A stretch of 64,000 nt of DNA. Origin: Bacillus subtilis. Its GTDB lineage: Bacteria; Pseudomonadota; Alphaproteobacteria; Rhizobiales; Rhizobiaceae. The number at the start of each line of letters is the position of its first letter. The stretch's first letter is position 1. The notes beneath the pieces were generated by a model. The model was not told where the DNA came from, ran no database searches, and saw only the letters and a program-made list of their open reading frames with translations. Position numbers and translations under genes: made by a program. Shown here piece by piece: positions 1-7,771 of this stretch. The DNA lies in the NCBI GenBank assembly GCA_021733665.1, contig JAHREI010000008.1, positions 62,001-126,000 on the forward strand, read 5' to 3'.

Positions 1-2
1 AA

Positions 3-779
3 TTTGCCAATGAAACGATTGTCCGCGGTGCATTTATCGCCTTTGGTATCAGTGTCTATCTGCTGTCCTATAGCCATTCGGTTATCTTAAGCTGCTTGTT
101 GCTGTTGCCTGCCGGTGCTTCGTGGGTGCTGGCTTTGTCGCTGTTCAATGTCACCGTGCAATTGTCCACGCCGCGCTGGGTGGTGGGGCGTGCCTTGGCG
201 CTGTATCAGACCGCCACTTTTGGCGGTATGGCTGCCGGTAGCTGGCTCTGGGGTTCGGTGGCAGATGGCTATGGCCCTGAAACTGCATTGAGTGTTGCGG
301 CCTTCACACTGGTTGGCGGCGCGCTAATCGGTCTGGTCTTTAAACTGCCGGAATTTGACAAGCTCAATCTTGACCCGCTCAACTCATTTGCCGAGCCGGA
401 GCTCCGTCTGGACATTCGTCCGCGCAGTGGTCCGATTATGGTGATGGTCGATTATCATATCGAGCAGCATAATGTGCATGCATTTCTGGAGGCGATGGTT
501 GCGCGTCGTCGTATCCGTATTCGTGATGGTGCCCAACAATGGGCCTTGCTGCGCGATCTGGAAAATCCGGATATCTGGACGGAAACCTACCATGTGCCGA
601 CTTGGGTGGAATATGTCCGTCATAATCAGCGCCGGACCTATGCGGATGCTGCTGTATCAGAGAAATTGCTGTCGCTGCATAAAGGGCCGGAAAAGCCGCG
701 TGTCCATCGCATGATTGAGCGCCAGACCGTGCCTTTACACGATGATATGCCGTTGAAACCGCATATTGAAATTACCTGA
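3..779 (+). CDS. MFS transporter, C-terminal part (5' end outside window)
   Basis: The reading frame is open from the first bases of the window, so the gene starts upstream and only about 258 residues are seen. The first 110 or so hold hydrophobic helices with MFS-like glycine-rich turns, such as GGMAAGSWLWGSVAD. The last 140 residues are soluble and carry the pattern YHIEQHNVHAF...RRIRIRDGAQQW...WTETYHVPTWVEYVRH. This resembles the tail of EntS-like MFS_3 (PF05977) proteins, a dimeric alpha/beta-barrel (monooxygenase-like) domain. The likely role is inner-membrane efflux of a small molecule, possibly a siderophore or drug; substrate unknown. A terminator hairpin follows the stop codon. Confidence 0.8.
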   Translation, partial: FANETIVRGAFIAFGISVYLLSYSHSVILSCLLLLPAGASWVLALSLFNVTVQLSTPRWVVGRALALYQTATFGGMAAGSWLWGSVADGYGPETALSVAAFTLVGGALIGLVFKLPEFDKLNLDPLNSFAEPELRLDIRPRSGPIMVMVDYHIEQHNVHAFLEAMVARRRIRIRDGAQQWALLRDLENPDIWTETYHVPTWVEYVRHNQRRTYADAAVSEKLLSLHKGPEKPRVHRMIERQTVPLHDDMPLKPHIEIT

Positions 780-802
780 GTTTTCTCTTTAGATAAAATT
801 TC

Positions 803-837
803 AACGCCGGTTTGTTTGATACAGACCGGCGTTTTGT
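803..837 (+). terminator. Rho-independent terminator of the MFS gene
   Basis: Arms at 803-814 and 822-833 (AACGCCGGTTTG / CAGACCGGCGTT, one wobble pair) enclose a 7-base loop and are followed by TTGTATTT. It lies 23 bases after the MFS stop codon. Confidence 0.8.
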
Positions 838-1007
838 ATTTCAGGTGCATTTATGTGGCCGGAATGAAATATTTTATGGCCTCATGACAGAATGACGCCA
901 GCATGATAAAACTATACAAAATAGCTCATGTTTTTGAGTGCCAGACTATTCTCAGTTTCGCATAGAAGCGGAAATACATGCTGGCATCACAATCGATGAG
1001 GCAGAAT

Positions 1008-1403
1008 ATGCAGATTGATATTCAGGATTTTCCGTTGGTAAAGATGGATTATTCCGGTGAAGGTAAGCAGACGATTGAGGAGACATTGCAGATTTTTGAG
1101 CAATGCCTGCAACGCAAACAAGCCTTTGTATTTCTCGCAGGCGGTGCGGATTTCGACAAGGATCCGAGCGAAAGTGTTGCTGACCGCCGCGCTGTCTCTT
1201 TGTGGATGAAACAGCATAAGGCTGAGCTGCACGATTACGTGAAGGCGATGTATTATGTGGAACAGAGTTCGGTCAAACGTCTCGCTGCAAAAGCCTTCTC
1301 CGTCATTTATGGTAAGTTCTGGGGGCACCCGATGATCGTCACGGAGAACCGTGATGATGCCGTGCGTCAGGCTTATGAACTTTTAGGATTATCATCAGAG
1401 TAA
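1008..1403 (+). CDS. small protein of unknown function
   Basis: A protein of about 131 residues that I do not recognise with certainty. In-frame ATG codons lie at 978, 996 and 1008. The last is chosen because GAGGCAG at 998-1004 gives a ribosome-binding site at suitable spacing. The sequence alternates short strands and helices (FVFLAGGADFD, a charged helix, then YYVEQSSVKRL and HPMIVTENRDDAVRQAYELLGL), suggesting a compact alpha/beta cytoplasmic protein, possibly STAS/SpoIIAA-like. There are no membrane segments or signal peptide. It ends 10 bases before the AraC regulator gene, so the two are probably cotranscribed. Existence as a gene is likely; function is unknown. Confidence 0.7.
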   Translation: MQIDIQDFPLVKMDYSGEGKQTIEETLQIFEQCLQRKQAFVFLAGGADFDKDPSESVADRRAVSLWMKQHKAELHDYVKAMYYVEQSSVKRLAAKAFSVIYGKFWGHPMIVTENRDDAVRQAYELLGLSSE

Positions 1404-1413
1404 CGGTGATTTC

Positions 1414-2238
1414 ATGTTTTTTACAACAAGTTTTCCTGATTATGCATTACCGGACCAGATTAACCGTCCGGTGGTTGTTATGGGATTGTCGATGGTGGTG
1501 GATGGCTGGGAGTTCCCGCGTCACTCTCATCGCAAAGCGCAGCTTTTATTCAGTGCCAGTGGCGTGGTGACGGTTGAAACGGATAGCGGTGTCTGGGTCG
1601 TGCCGCCGCAATGTGCGGTCTGGATACCAGGGGGGCTGCCGCATAAAGCCAGAAGTACCGGTGAAGTGCGCGGTTTCGGCCTGTTTGTCGAGCCGGATAT
1701 TATGGACGGTTTGCCGGATATTTGTTGCAGTGTATCTGTCTCGCCTTTGTTGCAAAGCTTGCTAGAAAAGGCGGCAGGTTTCGACGAGTATTACGATGAG
1801 GACGGTGCTGAAGGCAGGCTCATTGGTGTTCTGCTGGACGAGTTGGTGGCTGCACCGCTGGAGCAGTTACATTTGCCGATACCGGCGGATAACCGGTTGC
1901 GCAAATTGACGGATATGTTGCTGGATGATCCTGCAAGCCACGCAACGCTGGAAGTTTGGGCGCATCGTATCGGTATGAGTGAGCGTTCTCTGAGCCGGTT
2001 GTTCAGTCATGAAACCGGCATGAGTGTCGGGCGCTGGCGCAGACAGTTGCATGTGATTACCGGTGTGCAATTGCTCACACAGGGGCGGTCTATTCAGTCC
2101 GTGGCATTTGATCTGGGTTATGAAAGCGCGGGGGCATTTGTTACTATGTTCCGCAAAGCGGTCGGTACACCGCCGGGGCGCTTTCTGGCTGAGCGACGCT
2201 CGTCATGGAACCTGTTTCGCGGAGCGGTGTTGCAATAA
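1414..2238 (+). CDS. AraC-family transcriptional regulator
   Basis: A 274-residue regulator. The N-terminal half is a cupin-like sensing domain (WEFPRHSHRKAQLLF at about 30-44, then VVPPQCAVWIPGGLPHK). The C-terminal hundred residues are a two-helix-turn-helix AraC domain, with LEVWAHRIGMSERSLSRLF as the first motif and IQSVAFDLGYESAGAFVTMFRK as the second (about residues 229-250). The layout resembles NimR/YeaM-type regulators that control nearby exporter genes. It follows the small unknown gene by 10 bases, and the upstream MFS gene is a plausible target, though a terminator lies between. Effector unknown. Confidence 0.88.
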   Translation: MFFTTSFPDYALPDQINRPVVVMGLSMVVDGWEFPRHSHRKAQLLFSASGVVTVETDSGVWVVPPQCAVWIPGGLPHKARSTGEVRGFGLFVEPDIMDGLPDICCSVSVSPLLQSLLEKAAGFDEYYDEDGAEGRLIGVLLDELVAAPLEQLHLPIPADNRLRKLTDMLLDDPASHATLEVWAHRIGMSERSLSRLFSHETGMSVGRWRRQLHVITGVQLLTQGRSIQSVAFDLGYESAGAFVTMFRKAVGTPPGRFLAERRSSWNLFRGAVLQ

Positions 2239-2242
2239 AGTG

Positions 2243-2280
2243 AGGGTATTTCCAATAGCGTTCAATATTGGAAATGCCCT
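2243..2280. terminator. bidirectional terminator between convergent genes
   Basis: A 15-base stem (AGGGTATTTCCAATA / TATTGGAAATGCCCT, one wobble) with an 8-base loop sits between the araC-family stop (2238) and the ynbB-like stop (2294). The genes converge, so it can serve both strands. Confidence 0.7.
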
Positions 2281-2293
2281 GATTTATAATTGT

Positions 2294-3226
2294 TTATGTC
2301 CAGAAATAGCGGATCAGATGGAAGAACACAGGGGCAGCAAAAACCAGACTGTCCGCACGGTCCATCATGCCGCCATGGCCTTCAATCATATGCCCCCAGT
2401 CTTTAACGCCACGGTCACGTTTGATCGCTGAAGCGACAAGGCCGCCGAAAAAACCCATGATACAGGCAATGGCTGCAAGGCCACCTGCCTGTAGCGGCGA
2501 GAAGGGCGTGAGCCATGACAGCGCTGCACCCAGCAGAGATGCGCTGGCCACGCCACCGATCAGACCTTCCCATGTTTTGGATGGTGATACTTTTGGTGAG
2601 ATGCGGTGTTTGCCAAATAATTTACCGAAAATGAACTGCAGCACATCGCAGCCCTGCACTACAGCGATCAGAAAGGCGATCAGCAGCATTTGCCGGCCTT
2701 CAAAGCCTTCAATATGCAATGTCGCCAGCGCAGGCACATGGCTGATGCAATAGACCGAGAGCATGATGCCCCATTGTTGCTCGGAAATGCGTTCGAGAAA
2801 CCGGCTGGTATTGCCCCAGAGTGCTGTCAGCACCGACATGGCCAAAAACACATAAACGGGAATAAAAATAGAATAGAGCCCGTACCATTCCACCCAGACC
2901 AGATAATATTGCACCGGAATGACAATGAGAAAGGCACCGAGCAGCAGCCAATGATCGCTGCGATGCGTATGGGTCAGGGTCACATATTCCCGAAGGGCTG
3001 CGAAAGAGACCAGTCCGAACAGAATAACCACACCGGCTTTGCCAAACAGAAAAGCAATGCTGATCGCGGCGATCATGATCCACCATGCACGGATACGCGC
3101 ATTGATATTGCTAAGCGTGGATGGCAGCGGCTTCGCGCTGCGCCAGCTGATCAGCGCGGCAGCAAGGCTTGCCACAGACAATAATGCGATAAGCCCGATC
3201 AGGAGAAGATTGGTTTCTTCGCTCAC
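2294..3226 (-). CDS. ynbB: CdsA-family phosphatidate cytidylyltransferase (YnbB-like)
   Basis: A 310-residue polytopic inner-membrane protein of the CDP-diglyceride synthase family, which makes CDP-diacylglycerol from phosphatidate and CTP. The C-terminal signature is visible: SPKTWEGLIGG, then FGGLVASAIKRDRGVKDWG and the GHGGMMDRADSL motif with its conserved Asp. The start is GTG at 3226, supported by GGGAGA five bases upstream inside the end of the preceding gene; the gap to the acyltransferase gene is 1 base. Together with the neighbouring genes it matches the E. coli ynbABCD set, of which YnbB is the CdsA-like member. A dedicated paralog rather than the housekeeping cdsA is inferred from this context. 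Confidence 0.88.
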   Translation of the reverse strand: MSEETNLLLIGLIALLSVASLAAALISWRSAKPLPSTLSNINARIRAWWIMIAAISIAFLFGKAGVVILFGLVSFAALREYVTLTHTHRSDHWLLLGAFLIVIPVQYYLVWVEWYGLYSIFIPVYVFLAMSVLTALWGNTSRFLERISEQQWGIMLSVYCISHVPALATLHIEGFEGRQMLLIAFLIAVVQGCDVLQFIFGKLFGKHRISPKVSPSKTWEGLIGGVASASLLGAALSWLTPFSPLQAGGLAAIACIMGFFGGLVASAIKRDRGVKDWGHMIEGHGGMMDRADSLVFAAPVFFHLIRYFWT

Positions 3227-3227
3227 T

Positions 3228-3881
3228 TCATTCTCCCTGAGATTGCGGGCTGAGGGTCAGCAAGGCGGATTGAGCGCGGTGTAAAAATACCTTGCGCTCC
3301 TCTCTCGGTTGCAATTGCAGCGGGGTGCCGAAAATCACACGGCATAGTAGCGGCACCGGTAGAAATGTGCCTTTTGGTAAGACACGGGACATATTCTCGA
3401 TCCAGCAGGGCACCAGCTCCACATCCGGCCGCGCTTTGGCAAGGTGATAAAGACCGGCGCGAAAACGCAGCAGCGGTTCTTCGGTCATATTGCGGGTGCC
3501 TTCAGGGAAAAAGATCAGCGACTGGCCGCTGTCGATTGCACGCAGCATCACCAGTAGCGGATCTTCATTGCGCTCGATCCAGTTGCGTTCCACCAGCACC
3601 GTTCCAAGAAGGCGTGTCGCAATGAAACGGCGCAGGCGATTGCTGTTCCAGTAATCCGCTCCGGCAACAGCGCGGGTTCGCGCCCGCTCGCCCATTGGCA
3701 GCGATGAGGACAGCAGAATGAAATCGCCGTGGCTGGTGTGATTGGCAAAATAAATACGTTGCTTGCGCGAGGGGACAGTGCCGCTCCAAATCGGCCGGAC
3801 ACCGGTAATGGCACGGGAAAAGAAAGCCAGAACCATACCGGAGAAAATCTGTAATATTGAATGTGTGTCCGGATCGGCCAT
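3228..3881 (-). CDS. PlsC-like 1-acyl-glycerol-3-phosphate acyltransferase
   Basis: A 217-residue acyltransferase of the PlsC/LPLAT family. The catalytic H-x4-D motif is seen in FANHTSHGDFILL (residues about 45-57) and the phosphate-binding motif in FFPEGTRN. A single N-terminal hydrophobic stretch suggests peripheral or single-pass attachment to the inner membrane. The expected reaction is acylation of lysophosphatidate to phosphatidate, the substrate of the CdsA-like enzyme encoded 1 base downstream. The E. coli ynb operon as I know it lacks this gene, so it appears to be an added step here. About 100 bases separate it from the upstream phosphatase gene, and it may have its own promoter. 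Confidence 0.87.
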   Translation of the reverse strand: MADPDTHSILQIFSGMVLAFFSRAITGVRPIWSGTVPSRKQRIYFANHTSHGDFILLSSSLPMGERARTRAVAGADYWNSNRLRRFIATRLLGTVLVERNWIERNEDPLLVMLRAIDSGQSLIFFPEGTRNMTEEPLLRFRAGLYHLAKARPDVELVPCWIENMSRVLPKGTFLPVPLLCRVIFGTPLQLQPREERKVFLHRAQSALLTLSPQSQGE

Positions 3882-3982
3882 GAATGATTGTCGTTTTTAT
3901 TTTGCTACTCAATAATTACAGCAAGTAACAGAATAAAACCTGTTTCGGCAATCTTTAGTTATATGGCGGGCATCCGGTGGAT

Positions 3983-5275
3983 TTATTGATGATCCGGATA
4001 AAGGCGCACCGGCCTGCCGGTTTGACGGATCAGTTCTTCCGCTTTTTGACGATCCGCGACCTCGCCGCTTTCAACAAGCCAGCGGGCAATGAGATTGGCA
4101 CTGCGCTGATAACCCAATGCACAACAGATCAAGGTCGGGCGTGGTGCATCATGAATGGCCGTTGTGGCGGCGTGTAAAGTGACCAAATCCGGCTTGGCGA
4201 GATCCATCAGAGGAAAAGCCTGCCAGCGCGGTCTGCTGTTGCGCGGTGCAATACATTCCGCTGTCATATCAATGATACGGGCATAGTTCTGTGTTTCGGA
4301 GCGTTTCGGGAAGCGCCCGAGATAGAGTTCTTCAGTGATTTTAACCGCAGGCGGTTCGCGCCATGTCCATGCGATACGATTGAGCCTGAAAAATAAACGC
4401 AGCGGTAAGAACAGCCAGAAAGACGCAAGGCTGACTGAGCCGTCACGACGCTTCTGAAAGAATTTTGCACCGCCACCACTATAGGCCAAACCAAGCAGCA
4501 ATAAAGCCAAGGCTGGCCAGAGCACCAGCAGGACAGCCGGATCTTGCCCTGTAAAGGTGACGGCAAAAAGCAGCAGACCTGCGCCGCCGTAAATAGTAGC
4601 AAGCTGCAAGGCTTTGCGGTCACGGGTGAGGCGATAATCCTGCCACGGGGCAACGCCTGTACGGGGAAACAGCCACAAAGCGAACAGACCGAGCAAAGCA
4701 CCGGCCGGAATGTCGATAAAATGATGCTGCCAAGTGGTGAGAACGGACAGAGCAATCAGCAAACACCAGCCATGCCAGATCATACGCCAAAATACGGGTA
4801 ATCTGCCGCGCAGTTGATCCCAGATAATAATTGCCAGTGCGATATGCAGCGAAGGTGCCTGATTGAACGGCTGATCGAAATTGCCGAGCATGGTGAACAG
4901 CCAGCCGGAAAGGCCGGTTGTTGCAGGCTTCTGCCATGTGATGGTCAGCGGAAAAGCGATGAAACAGACAAAGGCAATGCATTGCGCCGTGAGATAGCGG
5001 CCGATCAGCCGGTCTTGTGCTTGTTTGCCGGTAGCGGCCAACACCGCGACAGCATAAAACAGATTGAGCGACCAATAGGGAATGATCGTCCAACCCCAAA
5101 ATGGGATTTGTTTTTCCCAATCAAAAACAATCTCCGGTACTGCAACGCGCTGCGATGCGAGCCAGTTTGCCAGACCGTATGTTGCATAGAACAGCGGGGC
5201 AAGCAGGAGCAAACACAGCACGCCTCGCCGGATCAATACCGGATTTGTTTTATGCACTTCGGGATCGAGCTGCAT
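3983..5275 (-). CDS. ynbD: PAP2 / dual-specificity phosphatase fusion (YnbD-like)
   Basis: A 430-residue membrane protein with two parts. The N-terminal 290 residues hold several transmembrane helices and a PAP2-type region, with SLHIALAIIIWDQLRG and TTWQHHFIDIPAGALLG supplying the usual histidines. The C-terminal 130 residues are a cytosolic dual-specificity/tyrosine-phosphatase-like domain whose CX5R loop is CALGYQR. A Cys-based and a His-based phosphatase joined in one chain is the YnbD architecture. The start codon overlaps the stop of the hydrolase/methyltransferase gene by one base (TAATG), indicating translational coupling. Likely role: removing phosphate from a phosphatidyl-headgroup intermediate such as a phosphatidyl-polyol phosphate; the substrate is unproven. 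Confidence 0.85.
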   Translation of the reverse strand: MQLDPEVHKTNPVLIRRGVLCLLLLAPLFYATYGLANWLASQRVAVPEIVFDWEKQIPFWGWTIIPYWSLNLFYAVAVLAATGKQAQDRLIGRYLTAQCIAFVCFIAFPLTITWQKPATTGLSGWLFTMLGNFDQPFNQAPSLHIALAIIIWDQLRGRLPVFWRMIWHGWCLLIALSVLTTWQHHFIDIPAGALLGLFALWLFPRTGVAPWQDYRLTRDRKALQLATIYGGAGLLLFAVTFTGQDPAVLLVLWPALALLLLGLAYSGGGAKFFQKRRDGSVSLASFWLFLPLRLFFRLNRIAWTWREPPAVKITEELYLGRFPKRSETQNYARIIDMTAECIAPRNSRPRWQAFPLMDLAKPDLVTLHAATTAIHDAPRPTLICCALGYQRSANLIARWLVESGEVADRQKAEELIRQTGRPVRLYPDHQ

Positions 5276-7050
5276 TATTGCTCAATACGTTGTGCCAGTG
5301 ACACGGTGAAAATACCCCACTGATCGATACGCTGTTCAATTTTGCGGAAGCCTGCGGCCTCAACCAGCTGATCCATCTCGTTCTGCGTGCGGCGGCGCAT
5401 CACCCATGCCTGCCCGCCACGATGAGAGGTGAGGGCGCGGGCAATCATTTCCAGTTGCGGATGCCATGGCTGATTGGTGTAAATAAGATAGCCGCCACTT
5501 TGCACAGCTTGTGCCAGCCCTTGCAGTGATTTCGCGATCTGATCATTATCGGCAAATAATTCATACAGACCGGAAACAATTGCCAGATTAGGGGCTGTTT
5601 CTGTATCTTTGCCAAGTGCCGCCAGAGCTTGTCCGTCAAAAGCATCACCTTCATGGAACTCGGCTTTGCCTGAAAGATTGCGCTCTGCGATCAGCTGACG
5701 ACCGGCCAGCACATTGATCGGTGAATAATCTTGCAAGCGCACCGAGGCAATTTCATCGTCCTTGGTGGTGAGTGCATCCAGCACATAGCGACCGTGACCG
5801 GCGGCGATATCGAGAATACGTGCCGGTTTGCCGTCGTCCTGCAAACGGGTAACAGCCTGCCGGATCAGCTCTTCCAGATGGATTTTACGCTGGCGGATGC
5901 CGCGCCAGCCAATGGCGTTGAGGAAGGTCTTGTCGGTATAACGGCCACCGGGGCCTAAGCCCTTGACCTCATTGCGATAAACGTAATCGAGTGTGGAACC
6001 GGAATCGAAACCGGTACGGACACCGGTTTTCAAGCCTTCCGAGAACAATGCGCCAATGCGGATAGAAGCACGGGTCATACCCCAATAGAAGCCACGCGGG
6101 CTGGTAATCGGCAGTGGTGTGGCCAGACGGTCAGCTTCATCACGGGTATAGCCCTGAATATGGGCATCAAGCAGCGTGGCTTTTTGCGGTGCTTTGGCAA
6201 ATTCTTGCTCAATGAAAGGCCGGATTTTTGCAAAAGCCAATGCGCGGTCACGCTCACCTAATGTATCGTGATAGAAACCCTTGAGCACGTGGCGCTCTTT
6301 AACAGGGCCTGCGAGATTTTCATAAAAACGATGTTGCGGTGCATCGCGCACGACCCAGTCACGACCGGAAATCAGTACCTGTGTCGGCGTGGTGATCGCA
6401 CGGGCATCACGGACAATGCGGTCTGCATTCTCGTAAAGCTCCAGCAGAATATTGGAGGCAATCGGGCGGGTAATCAGCGGGTCATTTTCAAAAGATTCAA
6501 TCCGCTCTTTGTCATGGGTCAGAAAGCGGGCTTTGACATAGGAGTTGACGAAGAATGTGCCTTTGAGCTTCTGCCAGAGCCAGATGCCTTCTTTGGCCAG
6601 CGGTACATAGAGTTTAACGTCAAAAGCCGGTGCAGCCAGCACCATGGCGCGGATCGGTGGTGCATAATCATGTACCCATGTGGCACCGATAACTGCGCCG
6701 ACACTTTGCGCAATCAGCGCTATATCCTGCAAGGCGAAACCGTCTGAATCGGTGATATGACGGGCAAAGCAATCAAGGTCGCGCACCGTGGTGGAAAAGG
6801 ACGGCGAATAACCGCGCTGTCCTTGGGTGAGGCCATGCCCACGGGCGTCCCATGCGTAGAAGCTGTAATTGTCCAGCCCCAGCTCATCGACAATATGCGC
6901 AACACGGCCGCTATGTTCATGCCCGCGATGTAACAGAATGATTGCGCCTTCCGGTTTCTCACTTAAAGCAGGCCAGTGACGAAAAAAGATTTCCTGCCGG
7001 TCATGGCTGATAAAATGCCGCTCAGTGCAATCGCGTTTTACCGTAGTCAT
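5275..7050 (-). CDS. ynbC: alpha/beta hydrolase - SAM methyltransferase fusion (YnbC-like)
   Basis: A 591-residue two-domain protein. Residues 1 to about 290 are a serine alpha/beta hydrolase of the monoacylglycerol-lipase type: oxyanion region ILLHRGHEHSGR, nucleophile elbow AQSVGA, and a late His in GFYHDTLGERD. Residues from about 330 on are a Rossmann SAM-dependent methyltransferase with motif I ILDIAAGHGRYVLDAL and a following acidic ...LQDYSPINV. There is no signal peptide. The elbow reads Q-S-V-G where many family members have H-S-M-G. It is the first gene of a leftward run and diverges from the ynbA-like gene across a 76-base gap. A role in trimming and methylating a lipid headgroup or acyl chain is inferred. 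Confidence 0.85.
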   Translation of the reverse strand: MTTVKRDCTERHFISHDRQEIFFRHWPALSEKPEGAIILLHRGHEHSGRVAHIVDELGLDNYSFYAWDARGHGLTQGQRGYSPSFSTTVRDLDCFARHITDSDGFALQDIALIAQSVGAVIGATWVHDYAPPIRAMVLAAPAFDVKLYVPLAKEGIWLWQKLKGTFFVNSYVKARFLTHDKERIESFENDPLITRPIASNILLELYENADRIVRDARAITTPTQVLISGRDWVVRDAPQHRFYENLAGPVKERHVLKGFYHDTLGERDRALAFAKIRPFIEQEFAKAPQKATLLDAHIQGYTRDEADRLATPLPITSPRGFYWGMTRASIRIGALFSEGLKTGVRTGFDSGSTLDYVYRNEVKGLGPGGRYTDKTFLNAIGWRGIRQRKIHLEELIRQAVTRLQDDGKPARILDIAAGHGRYVLDALTTKDDEIASVRLQDYSPINVLAGRQLIAERNLSGKAEFHEGDAFDGQALAALGKDTETAPNLAIVSGLYELFADNDQIAKSLQGLAQAVQSGGYLIYTNQPWHPQLEMIARALTSHRGGQAWVMRRRTQNEMDQLVEAAGFRKIEQRIDQWGIFTVSLAQRIEQ

Positions 7051-7126
7051 TGGCCTGTCTTTCTCGAAGCAATACGTAGGAACAGATGATGTTTCGCTAT
7101 TTATTGTAAGTCATTTAGACTAAACG
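7051..7126. promoter_or_regulatory. divergent control region of the ynb-like cluster
   Basis: This 76-base AT-rich gap separates the leftward ynbC-D-plsC-ynbB run from the rightward ynbA-like gene, so both promoters must lie in or near it. I could not assign individual -35/-10 boxes with confidence. Confidence 0.4.
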
Positions 7127-7768
7127 ATGTTTAAGAAAAATGATTTTGCAGAGAGATATAGCGTGTCTGTTTATCAGCTTAAGAGCCGCTTTCAGAATTT
7201 ATTGCGCCCGCTAACCGGCCGATTGGCGCGCTGCGGTGTAACTGCCAATCAGGTGACGGTTGCAGCTATGCTGGTCTCTGTTGCTGTGGGCGCATGGCTG
7301 ATGATTACGGATAATAGGACATGGTTCTGGCTCATTCCCGTATGGCTGTTTATCCGCATGGCAATGAATGCCATCGACGGGATGCTGGCGCGGGAATTCA
7401 ATCAGAAAAGTACGCTGGGGGCATATCTCAACGAGATTGGCGATCTGGTTTCTGATGCGGCACTTATCTTGCCGTTTGTCTGGATTGCACCGTTTCAGCC
7501 ACAATGGATTGCGGTGGTTATTGTGCTGGCCTTGCTCACCGAAATTGCCGGATTGCTGGCCCTGAGTGTCGGCGCGTCAAGGCGTTATGACGGGCCGATG
7601 GGCAAGAGCGATCGCGCATTATTGTTCGGCATCCTTGGTGGCTGGCTTGTCGTCGACGGTTTCCTGCCACAATGGATGGTCTGGCTGCAACCGCTGCTGA
7701 TTGCACTGTTATTATGGACGATTTTCAACCGAATTCGCAGAGGTTTTGCAGAAGCTGAGAAGGGCTGA
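7127..7768 (+). CDS. ynbA: CDP-alcohol phosphatidyltransferase (YnbA-like)
   Basis: A 213-residue membrane enzyme of the CDP-alcohol phosphatidyltransferase family, which moves a phosphatidyl group from CDP-diacylglycerol to an alcohol. The family motif is D-G-x2-A-R-x8-G-x3-D-x3-D. Here DGMLAR and the downstream G and final D are present, but the third acidic position is Asn (GAYLNEIGD). From memory the E. coli YnbA sequence also has Asn there, so this may define the subfamily. Several hydrophobic helices follow. It faces away from the ynbC-like gene. The acceptor alcohol is unknown. CdsA-like, transferase and phosphatase steps together resemble the phosphatidylglycerol pathway. Confidence 0.88.
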   Translation: MFKKNDFAERYSVSVYQLKSRFQNLLRPLTGRLARCGVTANQVTVAAMLVSVAVGAWLMITDNRTWFWLIPVWLFIRMAMNAIDGMLAREFNQKSTLGAYLNEIGDLVSDAALILPFVWIAPFQPQWIAVVIVLALLTEIAGLLALSVGASRRYDGPMGKSDRALLFGILGGWLVVDGFLPQWMVWLQPLLIALLLWTIFNRIRRGFAEAEKG

Positions 7769-7771
7769 GTG

